Numbered from the stretch's first letter, positions 1 through 6,561 are shown. The stretch is DNA of 10,871 nt from Candidatus Methylomirabilota bacterium (GCA_023249205.1 JAHFDC010000010.1:1-10871), one strand, 5' to 3'. Notes: a model not told the origin generated them from the sequence alone. Program-made: numbers and translations.

Positions 1-2548
1 CGCTCGCCGTGAAGAAGCCCCCGTCCCTCCCGAGGCGCAATTCGGCGATCTCCAGCACCCCGTCCGCATACCGCAGCCGGACAGGCGGGGAGGCGGTCCA
101 GGGCTCCCCCTGCACCGTGACCCGGAGGGCGCTGAGGTCCAGGCTCCCTCGGCGCGGCGCTCCCTCCTCCGCCACCCCCTCGAGGGTGAGGCTCCCGGTG
201 GCGGCAGCCGTTGTGGCGCGAAGCGCGTCGGGGGCCAGGCGGCGCAGCAGGGGGGTCAGGTCCGTCTCGGTGAACCGGGCCTGGACCCGGTATGGACGAC
301 CCGGGTCCGGGTCCACGGCCGCCACCATCCGGACCTGGGGGTTCGCAAACCCCGCCTCCAGGTGCCACTTCCCCTCGGCCAGGCGCAGATCGGCCGTGGC
401 GGTCCCGAGCGGCACGCCGCCGACGGCGAGTCCCTGGAGCAACAGCTCGGCGCGCAGGGCAGGGCGCTCCAGATGCCCCTCCCCGCGCGCCATCAGGGCC
501 CCCGTCCCCTCCAGGGGGACCCCGACGAAAGTGGAGAAGCGCCCGAGGGGGACCGGCGTCGCCGTGAGGGCGAACCGGTAGCGCCCATCGAAGTCGAGGG
601 TCACCTCCCCTACCACCTCCTCGCTCCCCCGCCACGCGCGCACACGGGACACCCGGAGCCGCCGGGGCTCCAGGGCGAAGGTCAGCTCCGCCCCCTCCCA
701 GCCCTCCCGGACAAAGAACGGGCGGGTAAGCCGGAGCTGCCCCTCCCCCCGCAGCGCCCTCACCGGGCCGGTGAGGTGGGCCTCGGCGCTGAGCGTCCCC
801 CTGAGGGGAAGAGGCCGGGAGGCCAGCAGGCCCACCAGGTCCTCGAAGCGCCCCCGCCGGATCCGGCCCGTCAGGTCCACTGAGAGATCGCGGCCCTCCC
901 CTTCCTCCCGATCCAGAATCGCCATCCGCCCCGCGAACTCCCCCTCCGTCTCCCCCCGGACCGCGCGGAGGCGGACACTCTTGAGCGTCGCTCCCTCCCC
1001 CTCCACCGTCGCCACGATGCGATCGAGGGCCACCCCGTGCAGGAGGGGCCGGTCCCAGGTGAGGGTGGCCGAGACCTGGGGTCCCGCTACCGGCCCGGTG
1101 AGGCGCCCCCTCAGCAGAGCCTTCCCCCCGTAGCGGGGGAGGCCGAAGAGGAGCGCCACCTCACCCACGTCGCCCAGGCGGCCCTCCAGGGTGAGGTCGT
1201 ACCGCCCCCCCTCGCTCCGTCCGCCGACCACCAGGTTCGTCTGGGGGAGCCTCAGGGCAAACCGTTCCACCACCACCGCCTTGCCCTCCAGGCGCAGCGC
1301 CGCGGCCGCGGTCCCCCCGGCTCCCGATCGCTCGGCGGGGGCGAGGTCGGCTACCGTGACGTCAAGGCGCCCCGTGCTCCCCTCCGCTCGCAGGGTAAGG
1401 TCGGCCTCCCCGCTGACGACCCCCGTCGCCTGAAGCCGCCAGCCTACCCCCGCCAGGAATCCGGGCATGGAGAGACCCTCTGCCGCCACGCGGATGGCGG
1501 TCCCGCCGCCGGCCTCCGCAGGGAAGCGGAGTGTCCCCCTGGCCCGGCCATCCAGGGCGGCGAGGGTGACCTCCTCAAGCCGGACGCCACCGTCCGCGGC
1601 GCGAAGGGTCCCCCGCCCGCTCCCGACGACGAAGCCGAACAGGTGACCATCTGCGAACTCGACGGTCCCTTCCACGGCCGGGCTCCCGAGCGCGCCCGAG
1701 AGGTCCCCCTGGAAGGAGAGGGCCCCGTCCCACCGGCCCGGCCACCCCCAGAAGGCCGCCAGGGCTTCCAGGCGGCCCCGCACCTCCGCTTTGAGGTGCA
1801 GGGTGGGCTCGGACTCGAGCCGGGCCACCGTCCCCTTCAGTTCGAGGCGACCGCCGAGGAGGCGCGCCCCGGCTTCTTCGATCATCACGGTGTCGCCCAC
1901 CGTTCGCAACCGGCCCGACACCTCCTCGAGGACGAACTGGCGGTCCCCCCGGGTGCCCTCCAGCCGGGGCAGGCGCACGGCGATGCGGGAGCGCCCTTCC
2001 CCCTCCAGGGTCAGGTCGAAGTCGAGGCCGCTCGCGCGGACCGTGCGGTCGGGCCCCGTCAGGCTGAGTGCCGCCCGGCGGACCTGGAGGAGACGGAGGC
2101 GGACCGGCCCGAAGTCGTAGCGGATGAGGGCGGCCAGGGCGGGGAGGTCCAGTTCCCCGATACGGCCCGTTGACTCCAGGTTCTCCGCGGTGGCCGTCTT
2201 GATGAGGAGAACGCCCCGGACGAGCGCCCGGAGGTCGGCGTAGAGCCGCAGGCGGGCGATGGTCAGGATCCTCCCCTCCTGGAAGGTCGCGCCCCGGGCG
2301 ACCTGGACTTCCTCCAGCTCGAGGAAGGTGAAGGTCGGACTCAGCCGGAAGGATCCAACCGCGAGGGCTCGCCCGAGGCGGGCGGCGGCGGCCTCCACCT
2401 CACGGCGCAGGCGGTCCTGGACGGGGGGCAGTTGCAGGGCCAGCGCGGCGGCAAGCCACAGGATCGCCGCCACGCCGATGGTGACGAGACCGGCCAGGGC
2501 GAGCCGGTAACCCCAGCGGCGCAGGACGGAGGCCACCACGGGGCTCAC
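1..2548 (-). CDS. TamB/AsmA-like bridge-type envelope protein, 3' end cut by window edge
   Basis: Reading the minus strand from a GTG at 2548 gives an uninterrupted frame of 849 codons to the left edge, so the C-terminus is missing. The N-terminus has a short basic lead (RRWGYR) and one membrane segment at about residues 16-38, then a periplasmic pattern of short alternating hydrophobic stretches with many LxL, GxL and LxG turns, as in TamB/AsmA-type beta-groove proteins. The opening (QDRLRREVE, then RLGRALAVGSF, then LELEEVQV) matches the usual start of these families: helix, then first beta repeats. TamB, YhdP and YdbH are implicated in moving phospholipid between the two membranes. GTG is chosen because it overlaps the preceding stop as GTGA (2545-2548). 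Position at the end of an Mla-type operon supports a lipid-transport role. The DUF490 C-terminal domain that would separate TamB from AsmA/YhdP is outside the window, so only the superfamily is called. Confidence 0.8.
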   Translation of the reverse strand, partial: MSPVVASVLRRWGYRLALAGLVTIGVAAILWLAAALALQLPPVQDRLRREVEAAAARLGRALAVGSFRLSPTFTFLELEEVQVARGATFQEGRILTIARLRLYADLRALVRGVLLIKTATAENLESTGRIGELDLPALAALIRYDFGPVRLRLLQVRRAALSLTGPDRTVRASGLDFDLTLEGEGRSRIAVRLPRLEGTRGDRQFVLEEVSGRLRTVGDTVMIEEAGARLLGGRLELKGTVARLESEPTLHLKAEVRGRLEALAAFWGWPGRWDGALSFQGDLSGALGSPAVEGTVEFADGHLFGFVVGSGRGTLRAADGGVRLEEVTLAALDGRARGTLRFPAEAGGGTAIRVAAEGLSMPGFLAGVGWRLQATGVVSGEADLTLRAEGSTGRLDVTVADLAPAERSGAGGTAAAALRLEGKAVVVERFALRLPQTNLVVGGRSEGGRYDLTLEGRLGDVGEVALLFGLPRYGGKALLRGRLTGPVAGPQVSATLTWDRPLLHGVALDRIVATVEGEGATLKSVRLRAVRGETEGEFAGRMAILDREEGEGRDLSVDLTGRIRRGRFEDLVGLLASRPLPLRGTLSAEAHLTGPVRALRGEGQLRLTRPFFVREGWEGAELTFALEPRRLRVSRVRAWRGSEEVVGEVTLDFDGRYRFALTATPVPLGRFSTFVGVPLEGTGALMARGEGHLERPALRAELLLQGLAVGGVPLGTATADLRLAEGKWHLEAGFANPQVRMVAAVDPDPGRPYRVQARFTETDLTPLLRRLAPDALRATTAAATGSLTLEGVAEEGAPRRGSLDLSALRVTVQGEPWTASPPVRLRYADGVLEIAELRLGRDGGFFTAS

Positions 2549-2745
2549 GCTTCCCGAGCGAGGCCGGAGCGGAAGCCCCCGGATCCTTCTGCGGGCAGGA
2601 CCTCCCCCTCGCCCAGGAGGCGGACCAGTCGCGGCAGGACGGCGCCGGAGACGGAGTCAGACATGAGCTCCACCATGAAATGCGTGTTCCCGGCCGCGAG
2701 GCCGACTCGCGGGTGGCGGTCGGTCGCCACGCGGCTTCTGCTCAC
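2545..2745 (-). CDS. Unrecognised 66-residue protein between mlaD and the TamB-like gene
   Basis: This short frame starts with GTG at 2745, overlapping the mlaD stop as GTGA (2742-2745), and its own TGA overlaps the next gene's GTG in the same way (2545-2548). Coupled overlaps at both ends, plus strongly GC-biased third codon positions, argue that it is translated. I do not recognise the family. The protein has a basic N-terminus (SRSRVATDRHPR), a central hydrophobic part (HFMVELM, then SGAVLPRLVRLL) that could form an amphipathic helix, and a Gly/Ser-rich tail. It has no signal peptide, no clear transmembrane segment and no cysteines. It is probably cytoplasmic or peripheral at the inner membrane. 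From context it could be a small accessory subunit of the MlaFED complex, in the place where E. coli carries the STAS protein MlaB, but no STAS motif is visible. An alternative is that it serves mainly to couple translation of its two neighbours. Confidence 0.6.
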   Translation of the reverse strand: MSRSRVATDRHPRVGLAAGNTHFMVELMSDSVSGAVLPRLVRLLGEGEVLPAEGSGGFRSGLAREA

Positions 2746-3947
2746 GGGGCCCGGGGCGAGGCGTTGCCCGCCGCCCCGGCGTCAATGGTGGACCGGATGA
2801 GGGAGCGGAGGAGCGCGCTCCGCTCTGCCCCCCGGAGGAGCCGGCTCAGGTCCTCGTAGACCGTGGGATCCTCCAGCAGGGCGCCGAGCGTCCCCTCGCC
2901 ACGCTCCAGGCGGCCCGTGACGGCCCGCAGGCTGGCCGCCGCCGCTTTGAGATCTCCCAGAGCGCCCTTCCCCTGCGGGTCGGCCAGGAGGGTTCCCAGC
3001 ACCCCCTCCCCCCGCTCCAGGCCAGAGGTCACCCGGTCCAACCGCCCCGCCAGACCCTGGAACGAGGTCGCCGCCTCCCCAAGGTGCTTCATGAGGTCCC
3101 GCCCCTCGGTCCCGTAGATCAGCGCGTGCAGGGTGCCGTCGCCCCGCTGGACGGCGTCGAGGATCTCCCCGAGTTTCCGGAGGTCCGCGTCGAGGGTCTT
3201 CACCAGGGTGGAGTCCCCCCGGGTCAGCGCGCCCAGCAACCCCTCCCCCGCCTCCAGCCGGGCAGCCGTCACCCTCAGGCTGCTCGCCGCCTGGCCGACA
3301 TCGGCCAGCAGGCGCGCCCCCTCATTCCCGTACAGGAGGGTGTGCAGGAGGCCGGGTCCCTTCTCCACCGCCGCAAGCGTTCGCCGGAAGGAGCGCAGGG
3401 TCGCGCCCAGGTCCTCCTGGCTCTCGCTCCCCTCGAAGGCGACGAGAACCCGGTTCAGGGACTCGGCGGTCTTCGTCACCTGGTCCAGGAGGAGCGCCCC
3501 TTTCTCCACGAAGTGGGTGTAGTCCCGGGGATCCGCGCTCCGGACGTCCTCCCCGGGCCCCAGGACCCGCGCGGAGGCGCTCCCGACGGTGATCTCCAGG
3601 ATCTTGTCCCCCACGAGACCGATGGTCCCGATGCTGGCCACCGAGTCGGCGCGGATCCGGTCCTGGAAGCGCTGGTCAATGGCCATCTCCACGCGCAGGC
3701 GGGGGTCTTTCGCCTCCCCGCTGAACCGGATCTGGGTGACCGTCCCCACCGCCACCCCCGCGAGGCGGACCGGCGCCCCGGTGATGAGCCCCTGGACGTC
3801 GGCAAAGGAGGTCTGGAGCGCGTACCGCCGCTCGAAGAGGCGGCTCTGGCTGCCGAGCACGAGGACGAAGGCCATGAAGAGGATCAGCGCCCCTGCGACG
3901 AAGAGACCGACCCGGAGCCGCAACCGCACATCCTGTGGGTTCGCCAT
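2742..3947 (-). CDS. mlaD: MlaD-type MCE-domain protein with long repeat-bearing C-terminal tail
   Basis: This 401-residue protein is anchored by one N-terminal membrane helix (about 14-31) and carries a single MCE domain at about 42-122, with the family pattern GAPVRLAGVAVGTV (57-70) and GLVGDKILEI (110-119). MCE proteins form hexameric rings that collect phospholipid in the periplasm and dock on the MlaFE ABC core. E. coli MlaD is about 183 residues; here some 280 residues follow the MCE domain. Much of that tail (about 196-371) is five degenerate modules of roughly 35-43 residues, each opening with a Gly-rich turn such as ERGEGxLGxLL or RGDGTLHALIYG and continuing as a helix with periodic Leu/Ala. 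The ATG at 3947 has a strong GGGAGGGG-type ribosome site upstream (about 3954-3964). It follows mlaF by 28 bp and overlaps the next small gene by 4 bp. Direction of lipid flow cannot be read from the sequence. Confidence 0.93.
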   Translation of the reverse strand: MANPQDVRLRLRVGLFVAGALILFMAFVLVLGSQSRLFERRYALQTSFADVQGLITGAPVRLAGVAVGTVTQIRFSGEAKDPRLRVEMAIDQRFQDRIRADSVASIGTIGLVGDKILEITVGSASARVLGPGEDVRSADPRDYTHFVEKGALLLDQVTKTAESLNRVLVAFEGSESQEDLGATLRSFRRTLAAVEKGPGLLHTLLYGNEGARLLADVGQAASSLRVTAARLEAGEGLLGALTRGDSTLVKTLDADLRKLGEILDAVQRGDGTLHALIYGTEGRDLMKHLGEAATSFQGLAGRLDRVTSGLERGEGVLGTLLADPQGKGALGDLKAAAASLRAVTGRLERGEGTLGALLEDPTVYEDLSRLLRGAERSALLRSLIRSTIDAGAAGNASPRAP

Positions 3948-3975
3948 CGCCCGCCCCCCCTCCCGGACCGCCGCC

Positions 3976-4743
3976 TCAGCGCGTCTCCAGTTGGCCCGAG
4001 ATGAAGTCCCGCACCAGTGTCAGGTTCGAGTGTTCGATCTCCGCGACGGGCCCGGTCACCGCGATCCGCCCCTCGTGCAGCAGGGCGATGCGGTCCGAGA
4101 CCTTGAAGGCGCTCTGCATGTCGTGCGTCACCACCACCGATGTCACCCCGAGCTTCTCCTTGAGACCCATGATGAGCTCGGTGATCTTTTCGATGTTGCT
4201 GGGGTCCAGGCCGGTGGTCGGTTCGTCGTAGAGGATCATGCGCGGCTGGAGCGCAATCGCGCGCGCCAGGCCGACCCGCTTCTTCATCCCGCCCGACAGA
4301 TCGGCCGGCGCCTTCTCCTCCACCCCGGGCAGCCCGACCAGCCCCAGGACCTCCTGGATCCGCTCCCGGATCTCCCCCTCTCCCATCCGGGTGTGCTCCC
4401 GCAGCGGGAAGGCGATGTTCTCGGCCACCGTCAGCGAGTCGAAGAGGGCGGATCCCTGGAACAGCATCCCCACCTTCCGGCGGATGGGGAGGAGCCGCGC
4501 CTCCGGGAGCGGGGTGATCTCCTCCCCGTCAATCCAGATCCGGCCGCCGTCGGGCTTGATCAGGCCGATGATGAGGCGCAGCAGGACGCTCTTGCCGGTC
4601 CCGCTCCCCCCGATGATGGTGATCGTCTCGCCGGCGGCCACCTCCAGGTCCACCCCCTGGAGGACGGCCAGGCTGTCGAAGGTCTTCCGCACGCCGGAGA
4701 GCCGGATCGCGGGATCGGCCACCCCTACCACCCCTCCAGCCAC
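3976..4743 (-). CDS. mlaF: MlaF-type phospholipid ABC transporter ATPase
   Basis: Cytoplasmic ATPase that powers the Mla-type lipid transporter. All ABC motifs are present (255-residue numbering): Walker A GGSGTGKS at 45-52, Q-loop FQGSALFDSLTV with the MlaF-like 'ALFDSLTV' sequence, signature LSGGMKKR, Walker B MILYDEPTTGLDP, and switch histidine in VVTHD. The Asp-Glu pair and the GLDP D-loop are intact, so it should be active. Start is uncertain. The longest frame begins with GTG at 4743, inside the end of mlaE. A GGAGG at 4734-4738 lies just ahead of two later in-frame GTGs (4731 and 4722); the one at 4722, just past the mlaE stop and 11 nt from GGAGG, gives 248 residues beginning VADPAIRL and fits the ribosome site best. 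Either way it is tightly coupled to mlaE. The lack of an N-terminal extension beyond the ATPase fold is normal for the family. Confidence 0.95.
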   Translation of the reverse strand: MAGGVVGVADPAIRLSGVRKTFDSLAVLQGVDLEVAAGETITIIGGSGTGKSVLLRLIIGLIKPDGGRIWIDGEEITPLPEARLLPIRRKVGMLFQGSALFDSLTVAENIAFPLREHTRMGEGEIRERIQEVLGLVGLPGVEEKAPADLSGGMKKRVGLARAIALQPRMILYDEPTTGLDPSNIEKITELIMGLKEKLGVTSVVVTHDMQSAFKVSDRIALLHEGRIAVTGPVAEIEHSNLTLVRDFISGQLETR

Positions 4744-5528
4744 CAGAAGAACTTCGTGAGGAAGAAGTCGGAGATCAGGACCAAAATGGCCGAGGTCACC
4801 ACGGTGGCCGTGGTGGCCCGCCCGAGCCCCTCCGTCCCCCCCGTCGTCTCCAGCCCCTCGTAGCAGCCCACGATCCCGATGATAAACCCGAAGAAGACCG
4901 TCTTCCCCAGGCCCGAGAGGAGATCAGCCGGCTTCAGGTTCTGCAAGACCGTGTTTATGTAGAAGTGGTAGTCCACGTTGAATTCCCACTGCGACATGAC
5001 CATCCCCCCCAGGATCCCCAGGACGTCGGCCACCAGCGTGAGTAGGGGGAGCACCATCATGGCGGTCAGGACCCGGGGAACCACCAGCTTCTTGATCGGG
5101 CTGGCCCCCAGGGCCCGCATGGCGTCAATCTGCTCCGTCACCTTCATGGAGCCCAGTTCGGCGGTGATCCCGGAGCCGACCCGCCCACCGACCAGCAGGG
5201 CCGTCAGGACCGGTCCCAGTTCCCGCACCATGGAGAGGGAGACCACGATCCCCACGTAGGCCTTCGCCCCGAAGCGGGCCAGCCCGTAGGTGGTCTGGAG
5301 GGCCAGGACGAGCCCCGTGAAGACCGCGGCGACAGCGCAGATGGCCGCGGAGCGGACCCCGATGTGGTCCATCTGCTGGAGGATGAGGCGCAGCGGGTAG
5401 GGCGGGAAGAGGCCCTGGTAAAAGGTCTGCCCGGCCAGGATCGAGACCCCGCCCACGTACCCCACCAGGCGGGTCGCCCGATCCCCCAGCGCCACCACCG
5501 CCTGCCGCGCGCCGGCCGCACTCGTCAT
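4725..5528 (-). CDS. mlaE: MlaE-type phospholipid ABC transporter permease
   Basis: Inner-membrane permease that pairs with the MlaF ATPase and carries the MCE ring. It shows the family block ELGPVLTALLVGGRVGSGITAELG followed by MKVTEQIDAMRALG, where the EQIDA segment is the conserved coupling-helix region contacting the ATPase. Further membrane segments are seen at AAICAVAAVFTGLVLAL, LTAMMVLPLLTLVADVLGIL, TVFFGFIIGIVG and TVVTSAILVLISDFFL, five or six in total, as usual. I take ATG 5528 as the start (267 residues) because it overlaps the lipoprotein stop as ATGA (5525-5528). An in-frame ATG at 5552 would add eight residues (MAVHASGA) but has no good ribosome site and deeper overlap. The length is close to the usual 260 residues. 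It ends just inside the start of mlaF. Confidence 0.94.
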   Translation of the reverse strand: MTSAAGARQAVVALGDRATRLVGYVGGVSILAGQTFYQGLFPPYPLRLILQQMDHIGVRSAAICAVAAVFTGLVLALQTTYGLARFGAKAYVGIVVSLSMVRELGPVLTALLVGGRVGSGITAELGSMKVTEQIDAMRALGASPIKKLVVPRVLTAMMVLPLLTLVADVLGILGGMVMSQWEFNVDYHFYINTVLQNLKPADLLSGLGKTVFFGFIIGIVGCYEGLETTGGTEGLGRATTATVVTSAILVLISDFFLTKFFWWLEGW

Positions 5529-6025
5529 GGCGCCACTCGCGTGAACTGCCATCCCCGGAGGAGGTCCCCGAAGGCCGTCTCCCCCGCCGCCTCTGCTTCT
5601 GGCCGCGCCACCGCCAGCAGATCGTAGAGGCAGTTTCCCCGCCGGACCACGACCGCCTGGACCAGGACGGAGGTCCCCCCGGCCTTGGCGAGCAGCAGGG
5701 TCTTCAGACCGGTGGCGCCGTCCACGCTGACCGGCTCCTGGCGGATCAGTTCGCGCTGCCGCAGGCCGAAGAGGAGGTGCCGGATCAGGATCGCCGGTTC
5801 CGCCTCCTCGGCGGGGGGGCAGGAGGCCGCCACGGCCACCGTCACCCCGGCGCCCGGTTGCCGGAGCGCCAGATCCGCCCCCTCGACCTCGACCCGCTCC
5901 CAGCCCGGCGGGATGGCGACCCTGAACCCCTTGGTCTCGTCCAGGTAGGCGCCGTTCAGGAATCGGCCGCCGCCGCAGCCAGCGAGGAGCAGGGTGACCA
6001 GAAGCCCTACCCGAGCCCGGCGCAT
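5525..6025 (-). CDS. Small lipoprotein of the Mla-type operon, PsbP/DcrB-like fold suspected
   Basis: This 166-residue protein has a clear lipoprotein signal: basic MRRARVG, hydrophobic LLVTLLLAG and cysteine 17 in the lipobox LAGC. Gly at +2 with no Asp suggests outer-membrane sorting by the E. coli rule. The mature part begins with a pattern, YLDETKGFRVAIPPGWERVE, typical of PsbP/DcrB-like small domains (GF-x-hydrophobic-x-PxGW), followed by beta-rich stretches (VTVAVAASC, GLKTLLLAKAG, SVLVQAVVVRRG) and a final helix ending LRGWQF, which is also common in that fold. The fold call is pattern-based and I cannot assign a function. It lies 5 bp after the LapA-family gene and overlaps mlaE by 4 bp, so it is almost certainly co-expressed. 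It does not resemble MlaA or MlaC. Mature cysteines at CPP and GNC could form a disulphide. Confidence 0.85.
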   Translation of the reverse strand: MRRARVGLLVTLLLAGCGGGRFLNGAYLDETKGFRVAIPPGWERVEVEGADLALRQPGAGVTVAVAASCPPAEEAEPAILIRHLLFGLRQRELIRQEPVSVDGATGLKTLLLAKAGGTSVLVQAVVVRRGNCLYDLLAVARPEAEAAGETAFGDLLRGWQFTRVAP

Positions 6026-6030
6026 CGTCT

Positions 6031-6345
6031 TTACTCGGCCGGTCCGTCCCGGGCCACGTCCACCCCCGCCGCCACCCGGTCCTCGAGGCGGCGCACCTGG
6101 CCCTCGAGGCGCGCCACCTCCGCCTCCCGCTGCCTGAGCCGGGCCCAGGCCCGGACCGCCTGAGGCAGGCTCACCAGCGTCGCGGCGAAGGCCCCGACCC
6201 CCGCGGCCAGGAAGATGATAACGACGAGGCTGCTCTCGAAGTTCCAGGCCAGGAACTTCACCGTCACCGGGATGGCGTTCTGCACGGCGAAGGTAGCCAC
6301 GAGGCCGGCGAGGACGAGGGCCGCGATGAGGTACACCTGCACCAT
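6031..6345 (-). CDS. LapA-family (DUF1049) inner-membrane protein
   Basis: A 104-residue protein starting at ATG 6345. It has the family layout: first membrane helix at about 4-21 (YLIAALVLAGLVATFAVQN, where the AVQN ending is characteristic), a short beta-like link VTVKFLAWNFE, a second helix at about 38-60, then a cytoplasmic charged coiled coil (about 64-92, RLRQREAEVARLEGQVRRLE) and a short tail. In E. coli, LapA works with LapB in controlling lipopolysaccharide assembly, but many short DUF1049 proteins have no tested role. A purine-rich GAGGGGGG (6350-6357) lies just upstream of the ATG. It is the first gene of the leftward set, 5 bp before the lipoprotein, which links it with envelope-lipid functions. 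The same frame stays open further upstream to 7503, but that extension runs antisense through the ATPase gene and is not protein-like. Confidence 0.87.
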   Translation of the reverse strand: MVQVYLIAALVLAGLVATFAVQNAIPVTVKFLAWNFESSLVVIIFLAAGVGAFAATLVSLPQAVRAWARLRQREAEVARLEGQVRRLEDRVAAGVDVARDGPAE

Positions 6346-6386
6346 GGGGCCCCCCTCAGGTGTGCGCCTGGGCGGCGGGTCCGGCC

Positions 6387-6419
6387 AACTTAGCAAAATC
6401 GCGGGGAAACGCAAGTCAA
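6387..6419 (-). promoter_or_regulatory. Possible promoter for the leftward LapA/Mla operon
   Basis: On the minus strand a TTGACT (6414-6419) is followed by a TGC-TAAGTT (extended -10 type, TAAGTT at 6387-6392). The spacing from TTGACT to TAAGTT is 21 nt, longer than ideal; an overlapping TTGCGT gives 16 nt. It sits about 40 bp before the LapA-family ATG in an AT-richer patch. Support is position and partial consensus only. Confidence 0.4.
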
Positions 6420-6470
6420 GTCTACTGGATTCGTTGAGGAGGGTCAAGGCGCGGGCCCCCGCGGAATCTG

Positions 6471-6479
6471 TGCTATAGT
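6471..6479 (+). promoter_or_regulatory. Extended -10 promoter for the dppDF-like operon
   Basis: TGC followed by TATAGT (6474-6479) matches an extended -10 element (TGnTATAAT) with five of six hexamer bases. No good -35 lies 17 bp upstream (that stretch is GC-only), consistent with an extended -10 or activator-dependent promoter. Transcription would start near 6486, inside the palindrome that follows, leaving a leader of about 75 nt before the GTG at 6562. Confidence 0.55.
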
Positions 6480-6480
6480 T

Positions 6481-6499
6481 TGTTTTCTCGCGAGAAACA
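6481..6499. promoter_or_regulatory. Palindrome over the predicted transcription start, likely operator
   Basis: Positions 6484-6497 read TTTCTCGCGAGAAA, a perfect 14-bp palindrome. In a second register TGTTT (6481-6485) pairs with AAACA (6495-6499) around CTCG/CGAG with a single bulged T. It begins two bases after the -10 hexamer and would cover the start site, a classic location for a repressor dimer. No regulator gene is in the window, so the binding protein is unknown. Confidence 0.5.
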
Positions 6500-6526
6500 G
6501 CCTGCGGCCGAACGTTGTCAGAACGA

Positions 6527-6544
6527 CCGCCCGCCTGCGGGCGG
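6527..6544 (+). repeat. Perfect 8-bp inverted repeat in the leader of the dppD-like gene
   Basis: CCGCCCGC (6527-6534) and GCGGGCGG (6537-6544) are exact complements separated by only CT, so in RNA the top pair opens to a 4-nt loop. It lies 5 bp before the GGGGGAG ribosome site (6550-6556). There is no T-run, so it is not an intrinsic terminator; it could stabilise the 5' end of the message or be a second protein site. Confidence 0.5.
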
Positions 6545-6561
6545 CCGACGGGGGAGATCTG

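Larger units (their letters stand above)
6346..6561. other. Divergent intergenic region between the leftward lipid operon and the rightward peptide-transporter operon
   Basis: This 216-bp gap is the only stretch where the two gene sets face away from each other, so promoters for both must lie here unless one is carried in from a neighbour. Its AT content rises around 6388-6440 and 6466-6500 relative to the flanking genes. It holds a rightward extended -10 with a palindrome, a hairpin just before the ribosome site, and a possible leftward promoter, each listed separately. Confidence 0.8.

Noticed and set aside
362..2173. Long plus-strand open frames (173 and 378 codons) opposite the TamB-like gene
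   Set aside because: They are Pro/Gly/Arg/Glu-rich with no family pattern and lie antisense to a continuous, protein-like minus-strand frame; this is typical mirror coding in GC-rich DNA.
3084..4863. Plus-strand open frames (306 and 424 codons) across mlaD and mlaF
   Set aside because: They run antisense to genes with intact MCE and ABC motifs, have low-complexity composition and no ribosome sites.
6450..6463. CGCGGG/CCCGCG inverted repeat upstream of the dppD -10
   Set aside because: Six pairs of pure GC in very GC-rich DNA are likely by chance; kept only as a weak operator possibility.
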